Of a stretch of 64,000 nt of DNA, positions 23,252 through 31,811 are shown piece after piece. Made by a program: the position numbers and the translations under genes. How positions within the stretch are numbered: the first letter of the stretch is position 1; each line of letters starts with the position of its first letter. The notes below the pieces were generated by a model, which searched no databases, was not told the DNA's origin, and saw only the letters and a program-made list of their open reading frames with translations. Origin of the DNA: Kitasatospora sp. NBC_01287 (lineage in GTDB: Bacteria > Actinomycetota > Actinomycetes > Streptomycetales > Streptomycetaceae); contig NZ_JAPEPB010000001.1 of the NCBI RefSeq assembly GCF_026340565.1, positions 8,344,001 through 8,408,000 of the forward strand, in the 5' to 3' direction.

Positions 23252-24433
23252 GTGCTCGAACGATCCCCACAGGTCAAGCGCACCGTCCCGTTGAGACGGT
23301 CGCTGGCCACGCTGCTCACGCTCCCGCTCTGCGCCGGCGGCCTGCTCACCCTGGCCGCCCCCGCGCACGCCGCCGCCCCCGCCGGCCCCACCGCCAGCGT
23401 CACGCTCGGTGACAGCTACATCTCCGGGGAGGCGGGTCGCTGGAAGGGCAACAGCGACGACACCTCCGGCAGCCGGGACGGCACCGACCGCGCGTGGAAC
23501 GGCAGCGGCTACGCGCCCGCCGGCATCTACGGCTCGACCTACGCCAGCGGGTGCGACCGCTCGGACGTGGCCGAGGTGAAGAGCGCCACCGGCATCGCCC
23601 AGACCAGCGTCAACCTGGCCTGCTCGGGTGCCACCACCGCCAACGTCTTCCGGGCCGCCGACGGCGGCCAGTCCTTCAAGGGCGAGGCCCCGCAGGCCGA
23701 CCAGCTCGCCGCCCTGGCGGCCAAGGACAACGTCAAGCTGATCACCCTGTCCATCGGCGGCAACGACCTCGGCTTCTCGGACGTGATCACCGACTGCGCC
23801 GAGGACTACGCGATCTGGGACTCCTACTGCGCCGACACCGAGCAGTCGGCGATCGACGGCAAGATGCCCGCCGCGATGGCCGGGGTCGGCAAGGCGATCG
23901 ACGAGATCCGCGCGGCGATGGCGGGCGACGGCTACGCCAGCGGCTCCTACCGGATCGTGCTGCAGTCCTACCCCTCGCCGATCCCGCGCAGCGGCGAGAA
24001 CCGCTACAGCGAGAGCGGCTGGGACCGGGTGAACACCGGCGGCTGCCCGTTCTGGGACGCCGACTCCGACTGGGCCAGGGACACCATGGTCCCCGAGGTC
24101 TCCGACCAGCTGGCGGCGGTCGCGGCCGCCAAGGGCGTGCAGTTCCTCGACCTGCGTGACTTCCTGCAGGGCCGCGAGGTCTGCTCCACCGCGACCCGGC
24201 TGGCCACCCCGGGCACCCCGCCCTCGGCGACCACCAGCGAGTGGGCCCGCTTCGTCGACGTCGGCACCACCACCCAGGGCACGACCCAGGAGTCGATGCA
24301 CCCGAACTACTACGCCCAGCAGGCCCTGGGCCGCTGCCTGACCCTGCTCTGGGCCCGCACCAGCGGCGACTTCGCCTGCCGCAACACCCCTGGCCAGGAC
24401 GCCTCCGGGATGTACCTCAGCGCCACCTCCTGA
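23252..24433 (+). CDS. Secreted SGNH/GDSL hydrolase
   Basis: 393 residues. A Sec signal peptide (basic start, hydrophobic LATLLTLPLCAGGLLTLAA, cleavage after AHA, about residue 41) leads into GDSYISGE with the nucleophile Ser, a Gly block with SGATTANV, GGNDLGF with the Asn of block III, and SMHPN with the catalytic His. Six or more Cys suggest disulfides. It is an extracellular esterase or lipase acting on unknown esters. The GTG start has AGGAG seven bases upstream. An 18-bp terminator hairpin follows. Confidence 0.9.
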   Translation: MLERSPQVKRTVPLRRSLATLLTLPLCAGGLLTLAAPAHAAAPAGPTASVTLGDSYISGEAGRWKGNSDDTSGSRDGTDRAWNGSGYAPAGIYGSTYASGCDRSDVAEVKSATGIAQTSVNLACSGATTANVFRAADGGQSFKGEAPQADQLAALAAKDNVKLITLSIGGNDLGFSDVITDCAEDYAIWDSYCADTEQSAIDGKMPAAMAGVGKAIDEIRAAMAGDGYASGSYRIVLQSYPSPIPRSGENRYSESGWDRVNTGGCPFWDADSDWARDTMVPEVSDQLAAVAAAKGVQFLDLRDFLQGREVCSTATRLATPGTPPSATTSEWARFVDVGTTTQGTTQESMHPNYYAQQALGRCLTLLWARTSGDFACRNTPGQDASGMYLSATS

Positions 24434-24469
24434 CACCCCGGCGGTCCTGCTCGGGACCCGCACCGGGAC

Positions 24470-24512
24470 GCACCCCGGCCCGCCGTGCGCTGGACACGGC
24501 GGGCCGGGGTGC
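24470..24512. terminator. Bidirectional terminator, 18-bp perfect stem
   Basis: Arm GCACCCCGGCCCGCCGTG (24470-24487) with its exact complement at 24495-24512 and a 7-nt loop, between the convergent esterase and NADH dehydrogenase genes. Confidence 0.85.
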
Positions 24513-24536
24513 GACGGCGCGGGGGCCGGGGCGGCC

Positions 24537-25895
24537 TCAGTGCTTGGCGTGCAGCGAGCTGGTGTGCTCGCGGATCTGCTCCTTGGTCAGGTAGGCGTCG
24601 GTGTACTCGAAGTCCCGCAGCCTGGCGGGGCGCCGGGCCAGGAAGCCGATCCGCACGAAGTCGTCGCCCGCGGTGGCGTTCATGGCCCAGTTGGCGCCGA
24701 CCCGCAGCTTGGCCACGTTGGTCCGCATCGCCATCAGGTGGTAGCCGCGCGCCACCAGCTGCGCCGGCAGGCCGCTCATCTCCACGCCGAGCGGCTTGGA
24801 GACCGCGTCCTTGCCGCCCAGGTCGACCACCAGGCCCAAGTCCTTGTGGTAGTACGGCTCCAGCGGCTGGTTGCGCAGCGCGGCGACCAGGTTGTCGGCC
24901 ACCTTGCGGCCCTGGCGCGCCGAGTGCTGCGCGGTGGGCGGGCAGACCGCGCCGTCGCCCTTGGCCAGGTCCGGCACGGCCGCCGCGTCGCCGAGCGCGA
25001 AGATGCCCTCGAACTGCGGCACCCGCATCTCGGCGGTCACCGCGATCCGCCCGCGCACCGTCTCCGCGTCCAGCGTGCCGATCAGCGGGCTGGCGGCCAC
25101 CCCGGCGGTCCAGATCAGCGTGCGCGAGGGGATCACCCGCCCGTCGGTGAAGGTCACCGTGGTGTCGCCGACCTCGGCCACCGAGACGCCGAGCGAGACG
25201 TCCACGCCGCGCTCGCGCAGCACCTTCATGGCGCGGGTGCCCAGGTGCTCGCCGAGTTCGGGCATCAACTTGGGCGCGATGTCGATCAGGTGCCACTTGA
25301 TCAGCCGCGGATCCAGCCGCGGGTAGCGGTCCAGCGCGGCGGTGGTCAGCCGCTGCAGGCAGGCGGCCGTCTCGGTGCCCGCGTAGCCGCCGCCGACCAC
25401 CACGAACTGCAGCCGGGATTCGCGCTCGGCCTGGTCCAGCGTGGCGGAGGCGAGGTCGAGCTGCGCGATCACGTGGTCGCGGATGTAGGCGGCCTCGGCC
25501 AGCGTCTTCATGCCGCGGGCGTGATCGCTCAGGCCGGGGATGTCGAAGGTGCGGGTGATGCTGCCGGGCGCCAGCACCAGGTAGTCGTAGGGCTCGGCGA
25601 CCACCTGCTCGGTGATCTTGCGGATGATGCACACCTTGGCGCGCGGGTCGATGCCGATCGCGCCGCCCGGGATGATGTCGGTGCGGCGCAGCGTGCGGCG
25701 CAGCGAGATGGCCACGGACGAGGGCGTGAGCACCCCGGCGGCGACGTGCGGGAGCAGCGGCAGGTACAGCTGGTAGCTGAAGGGGGCGACCAGGGTGATC
25801 TGCGCCTCCGTCGCGGCGAGCTTGCGCTCCAGCCGACGCGCGCACTCCAGACCGGCGAAGCCACCGCCCACCACCAGGATCCGAGGACGTTCCAT
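24537..25895 (-). CDS. ndh: Type II NADH dehydrogenase (NDH-2)
   Basis: 452 residues. The N-terminal FAD dinucleotide fold (RILVVGGGFAGLECARRLER) and a second NAD-binding fold (RLQFVVVGGGYAGTETAACL), the FAD ribityl block IFALGDAAAVPD, and the quinone-site region PPTAQHSARQG are characteristic. NDH-2 transfers electrons from NADH to menaquinone without proton pumping at the inner face of the membrane. The start at 25895 has GAAGGAAG upstream; the longer frame to 25979 lacks a site. It is monocistronic. Confidence 0.92.
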   Translation of the reverse strand: MERPRILVVGGGFAGLECARRLERKLAATEAQITLVAPFSYQLYLPLLPHVAAGVLTPSSVAISLRRTLRRTDIIPGGAIGIDPRAKVCIIRKITEQVVAEPYDYLVLAPGSITRTFDIPGLSDHARGMKTLAEAAYIRDHVIAQLDLASATLDQAERESRLQFVVVGGGYAGTETAACLQRLTTAALDRYPRLDPRLIKWHLIDIAPKLMPELGEHLGTRAMKVLRERGVDVSLGVSVAEVGDTTVTFTDGRVIPSRTLIWTAGVAASPLIGTLDAETVRGRIAVTAEMRVPQFEGIFALGDAAAVPDLAKGDGAVCPPTAQHSARQGRKVADNLVAALRNQPLEPYYHKDLGLVVDLGGKDAVSKPLGVEMSGLPAQLVARGYHLMAMRTNVAKLRVGANWAMNATAGDDFVRIGFLARRPARLRDFEYTDAYLTKEQIREHTSSLHAKH

Positions 25896-25998
25896 CTGTC
25901 TTCCTTCGCAGTCGGCGGGGCCCATGTGACGGGACGCCACGTCCTGGCAACCCTTGCACGGGCCCTGGGGGCGCGCCACCGCAAGCCGGGCGGATGGG

Positions 25999-26004
25999 TA
26001 GGGT
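25999..26004 (+). promoter_or_regulatory. -10 element (TAGGGT) of the leaderless HipA-like gene
   Basis: TAGGGT ends six bases before the GTG at 26011, with no intervening ribosome site. Confidence 0.5.
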
Positions 26005-26010
26005 TGGCGC

Positions 26011-26790
26011 GTGCTTCGTGAGGTGACGGCGGTCCGCTATGTGACGCCACTGCGAGAAGGCGGCTCGATGCCGGGCCTGGTGGCGGCCGACGACCACCGG
26101 CTCTACGCGCTCAAGTGGAGCGGTGCGGCACAGGGGCGCAAGGCGCTGGTGGCCGAGGTGCTGGCCGGCGAACTGGCGCGCGGGCTCGGACTGCCGGTAC
26201 CCGAACTGGTCCGGATCGACCTCGACCCGGTGCTGGCCCGCAGTGAGCCGGAGCAGCAGATCCAGGAGCAGATCCGGGCCAGCGGCGGGGTCAACGTGGG
26301 CCTGGCCTTCCTGAGCGGGGCGTTCAACTTCGACCCGCTCTGCTTCGAGGTGGATCCGGAGCAGGCCGCCCGGGTGCTCTGGTTCGACGCCCTGATCGGC
26401 AACGTCGACCGCTCCTGGCGCAACCCCAACCTGCTGGTGGTCGACGGGCGGCTGCAGCTGATCGACCACGGCGCGAGCCTGATCTTCCACCACCACTGGG
26501 CCGGTGCGGCCCGGTGGACCCGGCGGCCCTACGACGCGGGCGACCACGCGCTGCGCCGCTTCGCCGGCGACCTGGCGGCAGCCGACGCGGAGCTGGCCGG
26601 GCGCGCCACGCCGGGGCTGCTGGCCGCGGCGGCGGAGGCGATCCCCGAGGAGTTCCTGCTGGACGAGCCCGGCTTCGCGGACCCCGCGGCCGTCCGGGCC
26701 GCCTACGTCGACCAGTTGCTGGCGCGGCTGGCCGGACCGCGCGACTGGCTGCCCGTGCTCCCCCCGCACTCCCCGGAGGCGACCGCATGA
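26011..26790 (+). CDS. HipA-like kinase
   Basis: 259 residues. GRKALVAEVLAGELARGLGL resembles the HipA lysine and helix region, NVDRSWRNPNLL holds the catalytic D-R-x-x-x-N-x-x-N loop, and LIDHGASL is the metal-binding DFG-like element with His in the third place. It lacks the long N-terminal subdomain of E. coli HipA (440 residues), so it is a compact member of the HipA-like kinase superfamily. The stop codon overlaps the next start (ATGA). No HipB-type HTH gene is adjacent; the partner is a DUF3037 protein, a pairing I recall as recurrent. Confidence 0.75.
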   Translation: MLREVTAVRYVTPLREGGSMPGLVAADDHRLYALKWSGAAQGRKALVAEVLAGELARGLGLPVPELVRIDLDPVLARSEPEQQIQEQIRASGGVNVGLAFLSGAFNFDPLCFEVDPEQAARVLWFDALIGNVDRSWRNPNLLVVDGRLQLIDHGASLIFHHHWAGAARWTRRPYDAGDHALRRFAGDLAAADAELAGRATPGLLAAAAEAIPEEFLLDEPGFADPAAVRAAYVDQLLARLAGPRDWLPVLPPHSPEATA

Positions 26791-26858
26791 CCGACCCGCA
26801 CCGCATGACCGACCTGCACCGCATGACCGACCCGCACGGCCCGACCGACCTGCACGAC
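26787..26858. repeat. 18-bp tandem repeat carrying start codons, 4 copies
   Basis: Four 18-bp units (atgaccgacccgcaccgc and variants) at 26787, 26805, 26823 and 26841; the first three begin with in-frame ATG. Confidence 0.93.
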
Positions 26859-27224
26859 TACGAGTACGCGGTGATCCGGGCGGTTCCCCGGGTGGAGCGC
26901 GGTGAGTGCGTCAACCTCGGGGTGCTCCTGTACTGCCGCTGGCGCGAGGAGCTGGCGGTGCGCACGCTGCTGCCCGAGGCGAAGCTGCTGGTGCTGGACC
27001 CGGCCCTGGACCTGTCCGGGGTGGCGCGGGCGCTGCGCGGCATCGAGGGCGTCTGCGCCGGCGGCCCAGCGGCTGGACCGGCGGCCGGGGACAGCCCCGG
27101 GCAGCGGTTCCGCTGGCTGACCGCGCCGCGCAGCGCCGTGGTGCAGCCGGGACCGGTGCACACCGGGCTGACCGGCGACCCGGCGGCGGAGCTGGAGCGG
27201 CTCTTCGCCCAGCTGGTCGCCTGA
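26787..27224 (+). CDS. DUF3037 protein
   Basis: 145 residues. The core DYEYAVIRAVPRVERGECVN, then LGVLLYC, is the defining DUF3037 start; the family has no assigned function and often neighbours a HipA-like kinase. ATGA overlap with the kinase gene and GGAGG in its 3' end show translational coupling. The first 24 residues are four copies of a six-residue unit (MTDPHR, MTDLHR, MTDPHG, PTDLHD), and the first three each begin with an in-frame ATG, so there are three possible starts. Confidence 0.75.
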   Translation: MTDPHRMTDLHRMTDPHGPTDLHDYEYAVIRAVPRVERGECVNLGVLLYCRWREELAVRTLLPEAKLLVLDPALDLSGVARALRGIEGVCAGGPAAGPAAGDSPGQRFRWLTAPRSAVVQPGPVHTGLTGDPAAELERLFAQLVA

Positions 27225-27262
27225 CCCGGATCGCCCGGCGCGGGCCTGGCCTGGCGGGTCTC

Positions 27263-27321
27263 AGTTGAACACTCAGTTGAACAGGACAGGTCGGTTGTCG
27301 GATTCAACACTGGAGTAGATA
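27263..27321 (+). promoter_or_regulatory. marR promoter region with repeated CAGTTGAAC
   Basis: CAGTTGAAC occurs twice (27262-27270, 27274-27282) and a matching inverted TTCAAC lies at 27303-27308. A possible -35 TTGTCG (27295-27300) and -10 TAGATA (27316-27321) follow. The repeats are good candidates for the MarR protein's own operator. Confidence 0.5.
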
Positions 27322-27346
27322 AAACTTTTATGCGTACTGTGGTCTC

Positions 27347-27787
27347 ATGGGCTCCATGACCACCGCCGCACCCCCCGTCGCCACCTCCGCTCTGATGGAG
27401 GCGGTGGCCGCCGTCAGCGCCGCTTACTTCCTCGACTTCACCGCCGCGGCGGGGCGGCACGGGCTCAGCTCCTCACAGGCCAAGGCCCTGGGCGTGGTGC
27501 TGGAACCGGTGCCGATGCGGGCGCTGGCCGGCCGGCTCGGCTGCGACGCCTCGAACGTCACCGGCATCGTCGACCGCCTGGAGGGCCTGGGCCTGGCCCG
27601 CCGCGAAGCGGCCGCCGGGGACCGCCGGGTCAAGATCGTCACCATCACCGAGCAGGGCCGCGAGGTGCTGCTGAACATCCGTGCCGACATGGCCAAGGCG
27701 CACCGGGCCCTGGACTCGCTCAGCGAGGCGCAGCGCACCGAACTGCTGGCGATGTGCCACCAGCTGCTGCCACTGTTGACCGACTGA
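27347..27787 (+). CDS. MarR family transcriptional regulator
   Basis: 146 residues. The winged helix is clear: PMRALAGRLGCDASNVTGIV for the HTH, GLARREAAAGDRRVKIVTIT for the wing, flanked by dimerising helices. A second in-frame ATG at 27356 could be the start. The last codons and the stop lie inside a ten-copy TGACCGAC repeat (27777-27856). Target genes are unknown; autoregulation through the CAGTTGAAC repeats upstream is likely, and the permease downstream is a possible target. Confidence 0.9.
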   Translation: MGSMTTAAPPVATSALMEAVAAVSAAYFLDFTAAAGRHGLSSSQAKALGVVLEPVPMRALAGRLGCDASNVTGIVDRLEGLGLARREAAAGDRRVKIVTITEQGREVLLNIRADMAKAHRALDSLSEAQRTELLAMCHQLLPLLTD

Positions 27788-27856
27788 CCGACTGACCGAC
27801 TGACCGACTGACCGACTGACCGACTGACCGACTGACCGACTGACCGACTGACCGAC
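27777..27856. repeat. Ten perfect 8-bp repeats (TGACCGAC) across the marR stop codon
   Basis: Ten exact head-to-tail copies, with one further isolated copy near 27874. The unit is not a multiple of three, so it contains TGA in every frame in turn; the marR stop is the TGA of the second copy. Confidence 0.98.
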
Positions 27857-28000
27857 TGGTTGGCTGGTTGGCTGACCGACTGGTCGATCGGCTGCCGGAC
27901 TGCCCGACCGGCTGCTCGGCGCGTCCTGCCGCTGGACGACGCCGTCCGCCGTCTGCTTACGTGTCCCCGGTTCGGGTCCGATCGATCGGGGGGCGTGTCG

Positions 28001-28732
28001 GTGACGCAGGGCTGGGGAGCGGACCTACTGCTGGGCGCCGTGGTGCTGGCCGGGGCCTCGGTGCAGCGGATGGCGGGGATCGGCTTCGCGCTGGTCGCCG
28101 CGCCGGCGCTGGCGCTGCTGCTGGGCGCGGGCCCCGGGGTGGTGCTGTCCAACTGCGCCGCCGGGGCGATCAGCGCGATCGGGCTGGCCACCAGCTGGCG
28201 CCAGGTCCGCCCGGCGGCGATGGTGCCGCTGGTGGCGGCCGCCGCGGTGAGTGTCCCGCTCGGCGCCTGGGTGGCCGCCCGGCTGCCGGAACCGCAGCTG
28301 TTCGTCTCGATGGGCGCCATGGTCAGCGTCGCGGTGCTGCTGGTCATCTTCGGTACCCGGGTGGCCGCGCTGCGCGGGCTGCGCGGCGCGCTGGCGGCGG
28401 GGGCGGCCAGCGGCTTCATGAACTCCGCGGCCGGGGTCGGCGGCCCCGCCCTGTCGCTGTACGCGGTGAACGCGGGCTGGACGGTTCGCGAGTTCGTGCC
28501 GAACGCCCAGTTCTACGGCCTCCTGGTGAACCTCTTCTCACTCCTCGCCAAGGGCGTGCCCCGGCTCGGCCGCCCTGCCTGGCTGGCGGTGTCCGCCGCC
28601 CTGCTGCTGGGCGCGCTGATCGGACGCGAGTTGGCCGAGCGGGTGCCCGAGCGCCGGGCCCGCACCGTCGTCCTGCTGCTCGCCCTGGCCGGCGGGCTGA
28701 CCACCCTGGCCAAGGGCCTCCTCGAGCTGTAG
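28001..28732 (+). CDS. TauE/SafE family permease
   Basis: 243 residues with seven or eight membrane helices. LAGASVQRMAGIGFALVAAP and SGFMNSAAGVGGPALSLYAV are the two pseudo-repeated family motifs. Members export or import sulfonates, sulfite or organic anions; the substrate here is unknown. A GTG at 28001 is chosen because GGGGGG lies seven bases before it; other starts upstream fall inside repeats. It lies after the marR gene on the same strand with 213 bp between, so cotranscription is uncertain. Confidence 0.82.
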   Translation: MTQGWGADLLLGAVVLAGASVQRMAGIGFALVAAPALALLLGAGPGVVLSNCAAGAISAIGLATSWRQVRPAAMVPLVAAAAVSVPLGAWVAARLPEPQLFVSMGAMVSVAVLLVIFGTRVAALRGLRGALAAGAASGFMNSAAGVGGPALSLYAVNAGWTVREFVPNAQFYGLLVNLFSLLAKGVPRLGRPAWLAVSAALLLGALIGRELAERVPERRARTVVLLLALAGGLTTLAKGLLEL

Positions 28733-28737
28733 GGCCG

Positions 28738-28802
28738 TCGTGCCGACCGGGCCCCAGCTGAGCTGTGCCGACCGGGCCCCAGCCCCGTCGTGCCGACCGG
28801 CT
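28738..28802. repeat. Direct repeat of gtgccgaccgggccccagc
   Basis: Two full copies and a third shortened copy (gtgccgaccgg) between the permease gene and purB. Confidence 0.85.
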
Positions 28803-28814
28803 GACCTCGGCTGT

Positions 28815-28820
28815 TAACCT
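28815..28820 (+). promoter_or_regulatory. -10 element (TAACCT) of purB
   Basis: TAACCT ends eight bases before the GTG at 28829, which lacks a ribosome site; a leaderless transcript is likely. Confidence 0.5.
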
Positions 28821-28828
28821 TGCGAAGC

Positions 28829-30259
28829 GTGAGCGCGAAGCCCCAGATCCCCAATGTCCTGGCCGCCCGGTACGCCTCGGCTACCCTGGCCCAGCTGTGG
28901 TCCCCCGAGCACAAGGTGGTCCTCGAACGCCACCTGTGGCTCGCCGTCCTGAAGGCCCAGCAGGATCTCGGGATCGACGTCCCCGAGACCGCTGTCGCCG
29001 ACTACGAGCGGGTGATCGACCAGGTCGACCTCGCTTCCATCGCCGCCCGTGAGCGGGTCACCCGGCACGACGTGAAGGCCCGGATCGAGGAGTTCAGCGA
29101 GCTCGCGGGCCACGAGCAGATCCACAAGGGGATGACCTCCCGGGATCTGACCGAGAACGTCGAGCAACTGCAGATCCGCCAGTCCCTGGAGCACGTGCGG
29201 GACCGCACCGTCGCCGTCCTGGTCCGCCTGGGCCGGCTCTCCGCCGAGCACGCCGCGCTGGTGATGGCCGGCCGCTCGCACAACGTCGCCGCCCAGGCCA
29301 CCACCCTCGGCAAGCGCTTCGCCAGCATCGCCGACGAGCTGCTGGTCGCCTTCGCCCGCCTGGAGGAGCTGATCGCCCGGTACCCGCTGCGCGGGATCAA
29401 GGGCCCGGTCGGCACCGCGCAGGACATGCTCGACCTGCTGGGCGGCGACGCCGGCAAGCTGGCCGAGCTGGAGCAGCGGGTGGCCGGCCACCTCGGCTTC
29501 GGACACGTCTTCACCTCGGTCGGCCAGGTCTACCCGCGCTCGCTGGACTTCGAGGTGCTCACCGCGCTGGTCCAGCTGGCCGCCGCACCCTCCAGCCTGG
29601 CCAAGACGATCCGCCTGATGGCCGGCCACGAGCTGGTGACCGAGGGCTTCAAGGAGGGCCAGGTCGGCTCCTCCGCGATGCCGCACAAGATGAACACCCG
29701 CTCCTGCGAGCGGGTGAACGGCCTCACGGTGATCCTGCGCGGCTACGCCTCGATGACCGCCGAGCTGGCCGGCGACCAGTGGAACGAGGGCGACGTCTCC
29801 TGCTCGGTGGTGCGCCGGGTCGCGCTGCCGGACGCCTTCTTCGCCTTCGACGGTCTGCTGGAGACCTTCCTGACGGTGCTCGACGAGTTCGGCGCCTTCC
29901 CGGCCGTGATCGAGGCCGAGCTGGACCGCTACCTGCCCTTCCTGGCCACCACCAAGGTGCTGATGGGCGCGGTGCGTGCCGGGGTCGGCCGCGAGGTCGG
30001 GCACGAGGTGATCAAGGAGCACGCGGTCGCCTCGGCGCTCGCGATGCGCGCCGGCGCCCGCGAGAACGAGCTGCTCGACCGGCTGGCCGCCGACGAGCGG
30101 ATCCCGCTGGACCGGGCCGGGCTGGACGCGCTGCTCGCCGACCGGCTCTCCTTCACCGGCGCCGCCGGGGCCCAGGTGGCCGAGGTGGTCCGCCGGATCG
30201 AGGCCGTCGCCACCGCCCACCCGCAGGCCGCCAAGTACGCGCCGGGCGACATCCTCTGA
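28829..30259 (+). CDS. purB: Adenylosuccinate lyase
   Basis: 476 residues. The fumarase/aspartase signature SSAMPHKMNTRSCERVNGL holds the flexible catalytic loop, GMTSRDLTENVEQLQ carries the Thr-Ser-Arg-Asp substrate site, and GRSHNVAAQATTLGKRFA the catalytic His region. The enzyme removes fumarate from SAICAR and from adenylosuccinate in purine synthesis. A GTG at 28829 (VSAKPQIPNVLAARYAS) is chosen over an in-frame TTG three codons earlier. It stands alone and is followed by a strong hairpin at 30315. Confidence 0.96.
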   Translation: MSAKPQIPNVLAARYASATLAQLWSPEHKVVLERHLWLAVLKAQQDLGIDVPETAVADYERVIDQVDLASIAARERVTRHDVKARIEEFSELAGHEQIHKGMTSRDLTENVEQLQIRQSLEHVRDRTVAVLVRLGRLSAEHAALVMAGRSHNVAAQATTLGKRFASIADELLVAFARLEELIARYPLRGIKGPVGTAQDMLDLLGGDAGKLAELEQRVAGHLGFGHVFTSVGQVYPRSLDFEVLTALVQLAAAPSSLAKTIRLMAGHELVTEGFKEGQVGSSAMPHKMNTRSCERVNGLTVILRGYASMTAELAGDQWNEGDVSCSVVRRVALPDAFFAFDGLLETFLTVLDEFGAFPAVIEAELDRYLPFLATTKVLMGAVRAGVGREVGHEVIKEHAVASALAMRAGARENELLDRLAADERIPLDRAGLDALLADRLSFTGAAGAQVAEVVRRIEAVATAHPQAAKYAPGDIL

Positions 30260-30308
30260 GCCGCTGAGCCGTCCCTCCCGGCGGACCTGACCTGCCCGCC
30301 GCCGCCCG

Positions 30309-31811
30309 TCAGCGGGTGGACCCGGGGCATTCGTGCCCCGGGTCCACCGGCGGGCCGGTGGTGCCGCAGTACCAGGTGCCGTCCGGCTCGACCGTGGGCT
30401 CGCCGGTGGGCGTGGGCTCGGGCACCGGCGGCCGGCCCGGCACCGTGGCCAGTGCCAGCAGCCCGGCCGCGGCGAGCACCCCCGCGCAGATCAGCACGGC
30501 CGTGCGGAACGCGGCGTCCACCGCGCTCGGCACCCGGTACTGCTCGCCGCTCAGCCCGGTGAGCAGCGGCAGCGCCGCGACCGCCAGCAGGCCGGCGGCG
30601 CGCGCCGCGGCATTGTTCACCCCGCTGGCGATGCCGGCCCGGCGCACCTCCACCGCCGCCAGCACGGTCGCGGTCAGCGGCGCCACCAGCAGCGTCAGAC
30701 CGATCCCGAAGAGCACGGCGGCCGGCAGCACATCCGTCCAGTACGAGGCGTCCGGGCCGATCCGCAGCATCAGCAGCACCCCGCCCGCCGCGATCAGCGG
30801 ACCGGCGGTCAGCGGCAGCCGGGGGCCGATCCGGGTCGCGAGCGCGCCCGCCCGGGCCGAGAAGAGCAGCATCAGCACCGTGACCGGGGCGAACGCCACC
30901 CCCGCCACCAGCGGCTCGAACCCGGACACGGTCTGCAGCTGCACCTGGAGGAAGAAGAAGATCCCGCCCAGCGCGCCGTAGACGCCGAGCGTCACCAGGT
31001 TGACCGCGCTGAACAGCCGCGAGCGGAAGAGCTCCAGCGGCAGCATCGGATGGGCACTGCGCCGCTCGACGGTCACGAACGCGACGCCCAGCAGCACGCC
31101 GGCGACCGCCGAGACCCAGACCGCCGCCGACACCTGCTCCGCCGCGGCCGTCAGCGCGTAGGTGACCCCGCCCAGCGAGAGCGCGGCCAGCACCGACCCC
31201 GGCACGTCGAAGCCGCCCGTGGCCTGCTCGTCCCGACTCTCCGGCACGTGGCGCAGGGTCAGCACCGCGACCACGACCGCGACCGGCAGGTTGATCACGA
31301 AGATCCAGCGCCAGCCGGGACCGCTCACCAGCCAGCCGCCCAGGATCGGCCCGACCGCCGTGGCCACCCCGCCCAGCCCGGACCAGGCACCGACGGCCGC
31401 CGAGCGGTCGTCGGGGTGGAAGCTCGCCTGGAGCAGCGCGAGCGAGCCGGGGGTCAGCAGCGCGCCGCCCACGCCCTGCAGTGCGCGGGCGGCCACCAGC
31501 ACGCCGACCGAGGGCGCGATCGCGCAGATCCCGGAGGCGGCGGCGAACCAGCAGACGCCGATCACGAAGATCCGCCGCCGCCCGTACCGGTCGCCCAGCG
31601 AGCCGCCCAGCAGGATCAGCCCGGCGAGCGTCAGCAGGTAGGCGTTGACCGTCCACTGGAGCGCGGCCAGCGAGGCCCCGAGGTCGTCACCGATGGCCGG
31701 CAGCGCGACGTTGACGACGGTGCCGTCCAGCATCGCCATCCCCGACCCGAGCGCGGCGGCCACCACCACCCAGCGCCCCTGACGGCTCTTCAACCTCAGC
31801 TGACTCTCCAT
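30309..31811 (-). CDS. DHA2 family MFS drug exporter
   Basis: 500 residues with fourteen predicted helices. MAMLDGTVVNVALPAIGDDL is the DHA2 (EmrB/QacA) motif D1, GGSLGDRYGRRRIF is motif A, and VLVAARALQGVGGALLTPGS is motif B with the conserved Arg. It exports hydrophobic drugs by proton antiport. Its last eleven codons form a perfect hairpin that probably also terminates purB. No regulator gene is adjacent. Confidence 0.92.
   Translation of the reverse strand: MESQLRLKSRQGRWVVVAAALGSGMAMLDGTVVNVALPAIGDDLGASLAALQWTVNAYLLTLAGLILLGGSLGDRYGRRRIFVIGVCWFAAASGICAIAPSVGVLVAARALQGVGGALLTPGSLALLQASFHPDDRSAAVGAWSGLGGVATAVGPILGGWLVSGPGWRWIFVINLPVAVVVAVLTLRHVPESRDEQATGGFDVPGSVLAALSLGGVTYALTAAAEQVSAAVWVSAVAGVLLGVAFVTVERRSAHPMLPLELFRSRLFSAVNLVTLGVYGALGGIFFFLQVQLQTVSGFEPLVAGVAFAPVTVLMLLFSARAGALATRIGPRLPLTAGPLIAAGGVLLMLRIGPDASYWTDVLPAAVLFGIGLTLLVAPLTATVLAAVEVRRAGIASGVNNAAARAAGLLAVAALPLLTGLSGEQYRVPSAVDAAFRTAVLICAGVLAAAGLLALATVPGRPPVPEPTPTGEPTVEPDGTWYCGTTGPPVDPGHECPGSTR
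30315..30348. terminator. Hairpin with TTCG tetraloop inside the 3' end of the MFS gene
   Basis: Arms GGTGGACCCGGGGCA (30315-30329) and its exact complement (30334-30348) with a TTCG loop. It is 55 bp after purB on the plus strand and ends three bases before the MFS stop codon on the minus strand; likely a bidirectional terminator. Confidence 0.85.

Noticed and set aside
27777..27880. CRISPR or attachment site
   Set aside because: It is a pure 8-bp microsatellite; no integrase, tRNA or element boundary is near.
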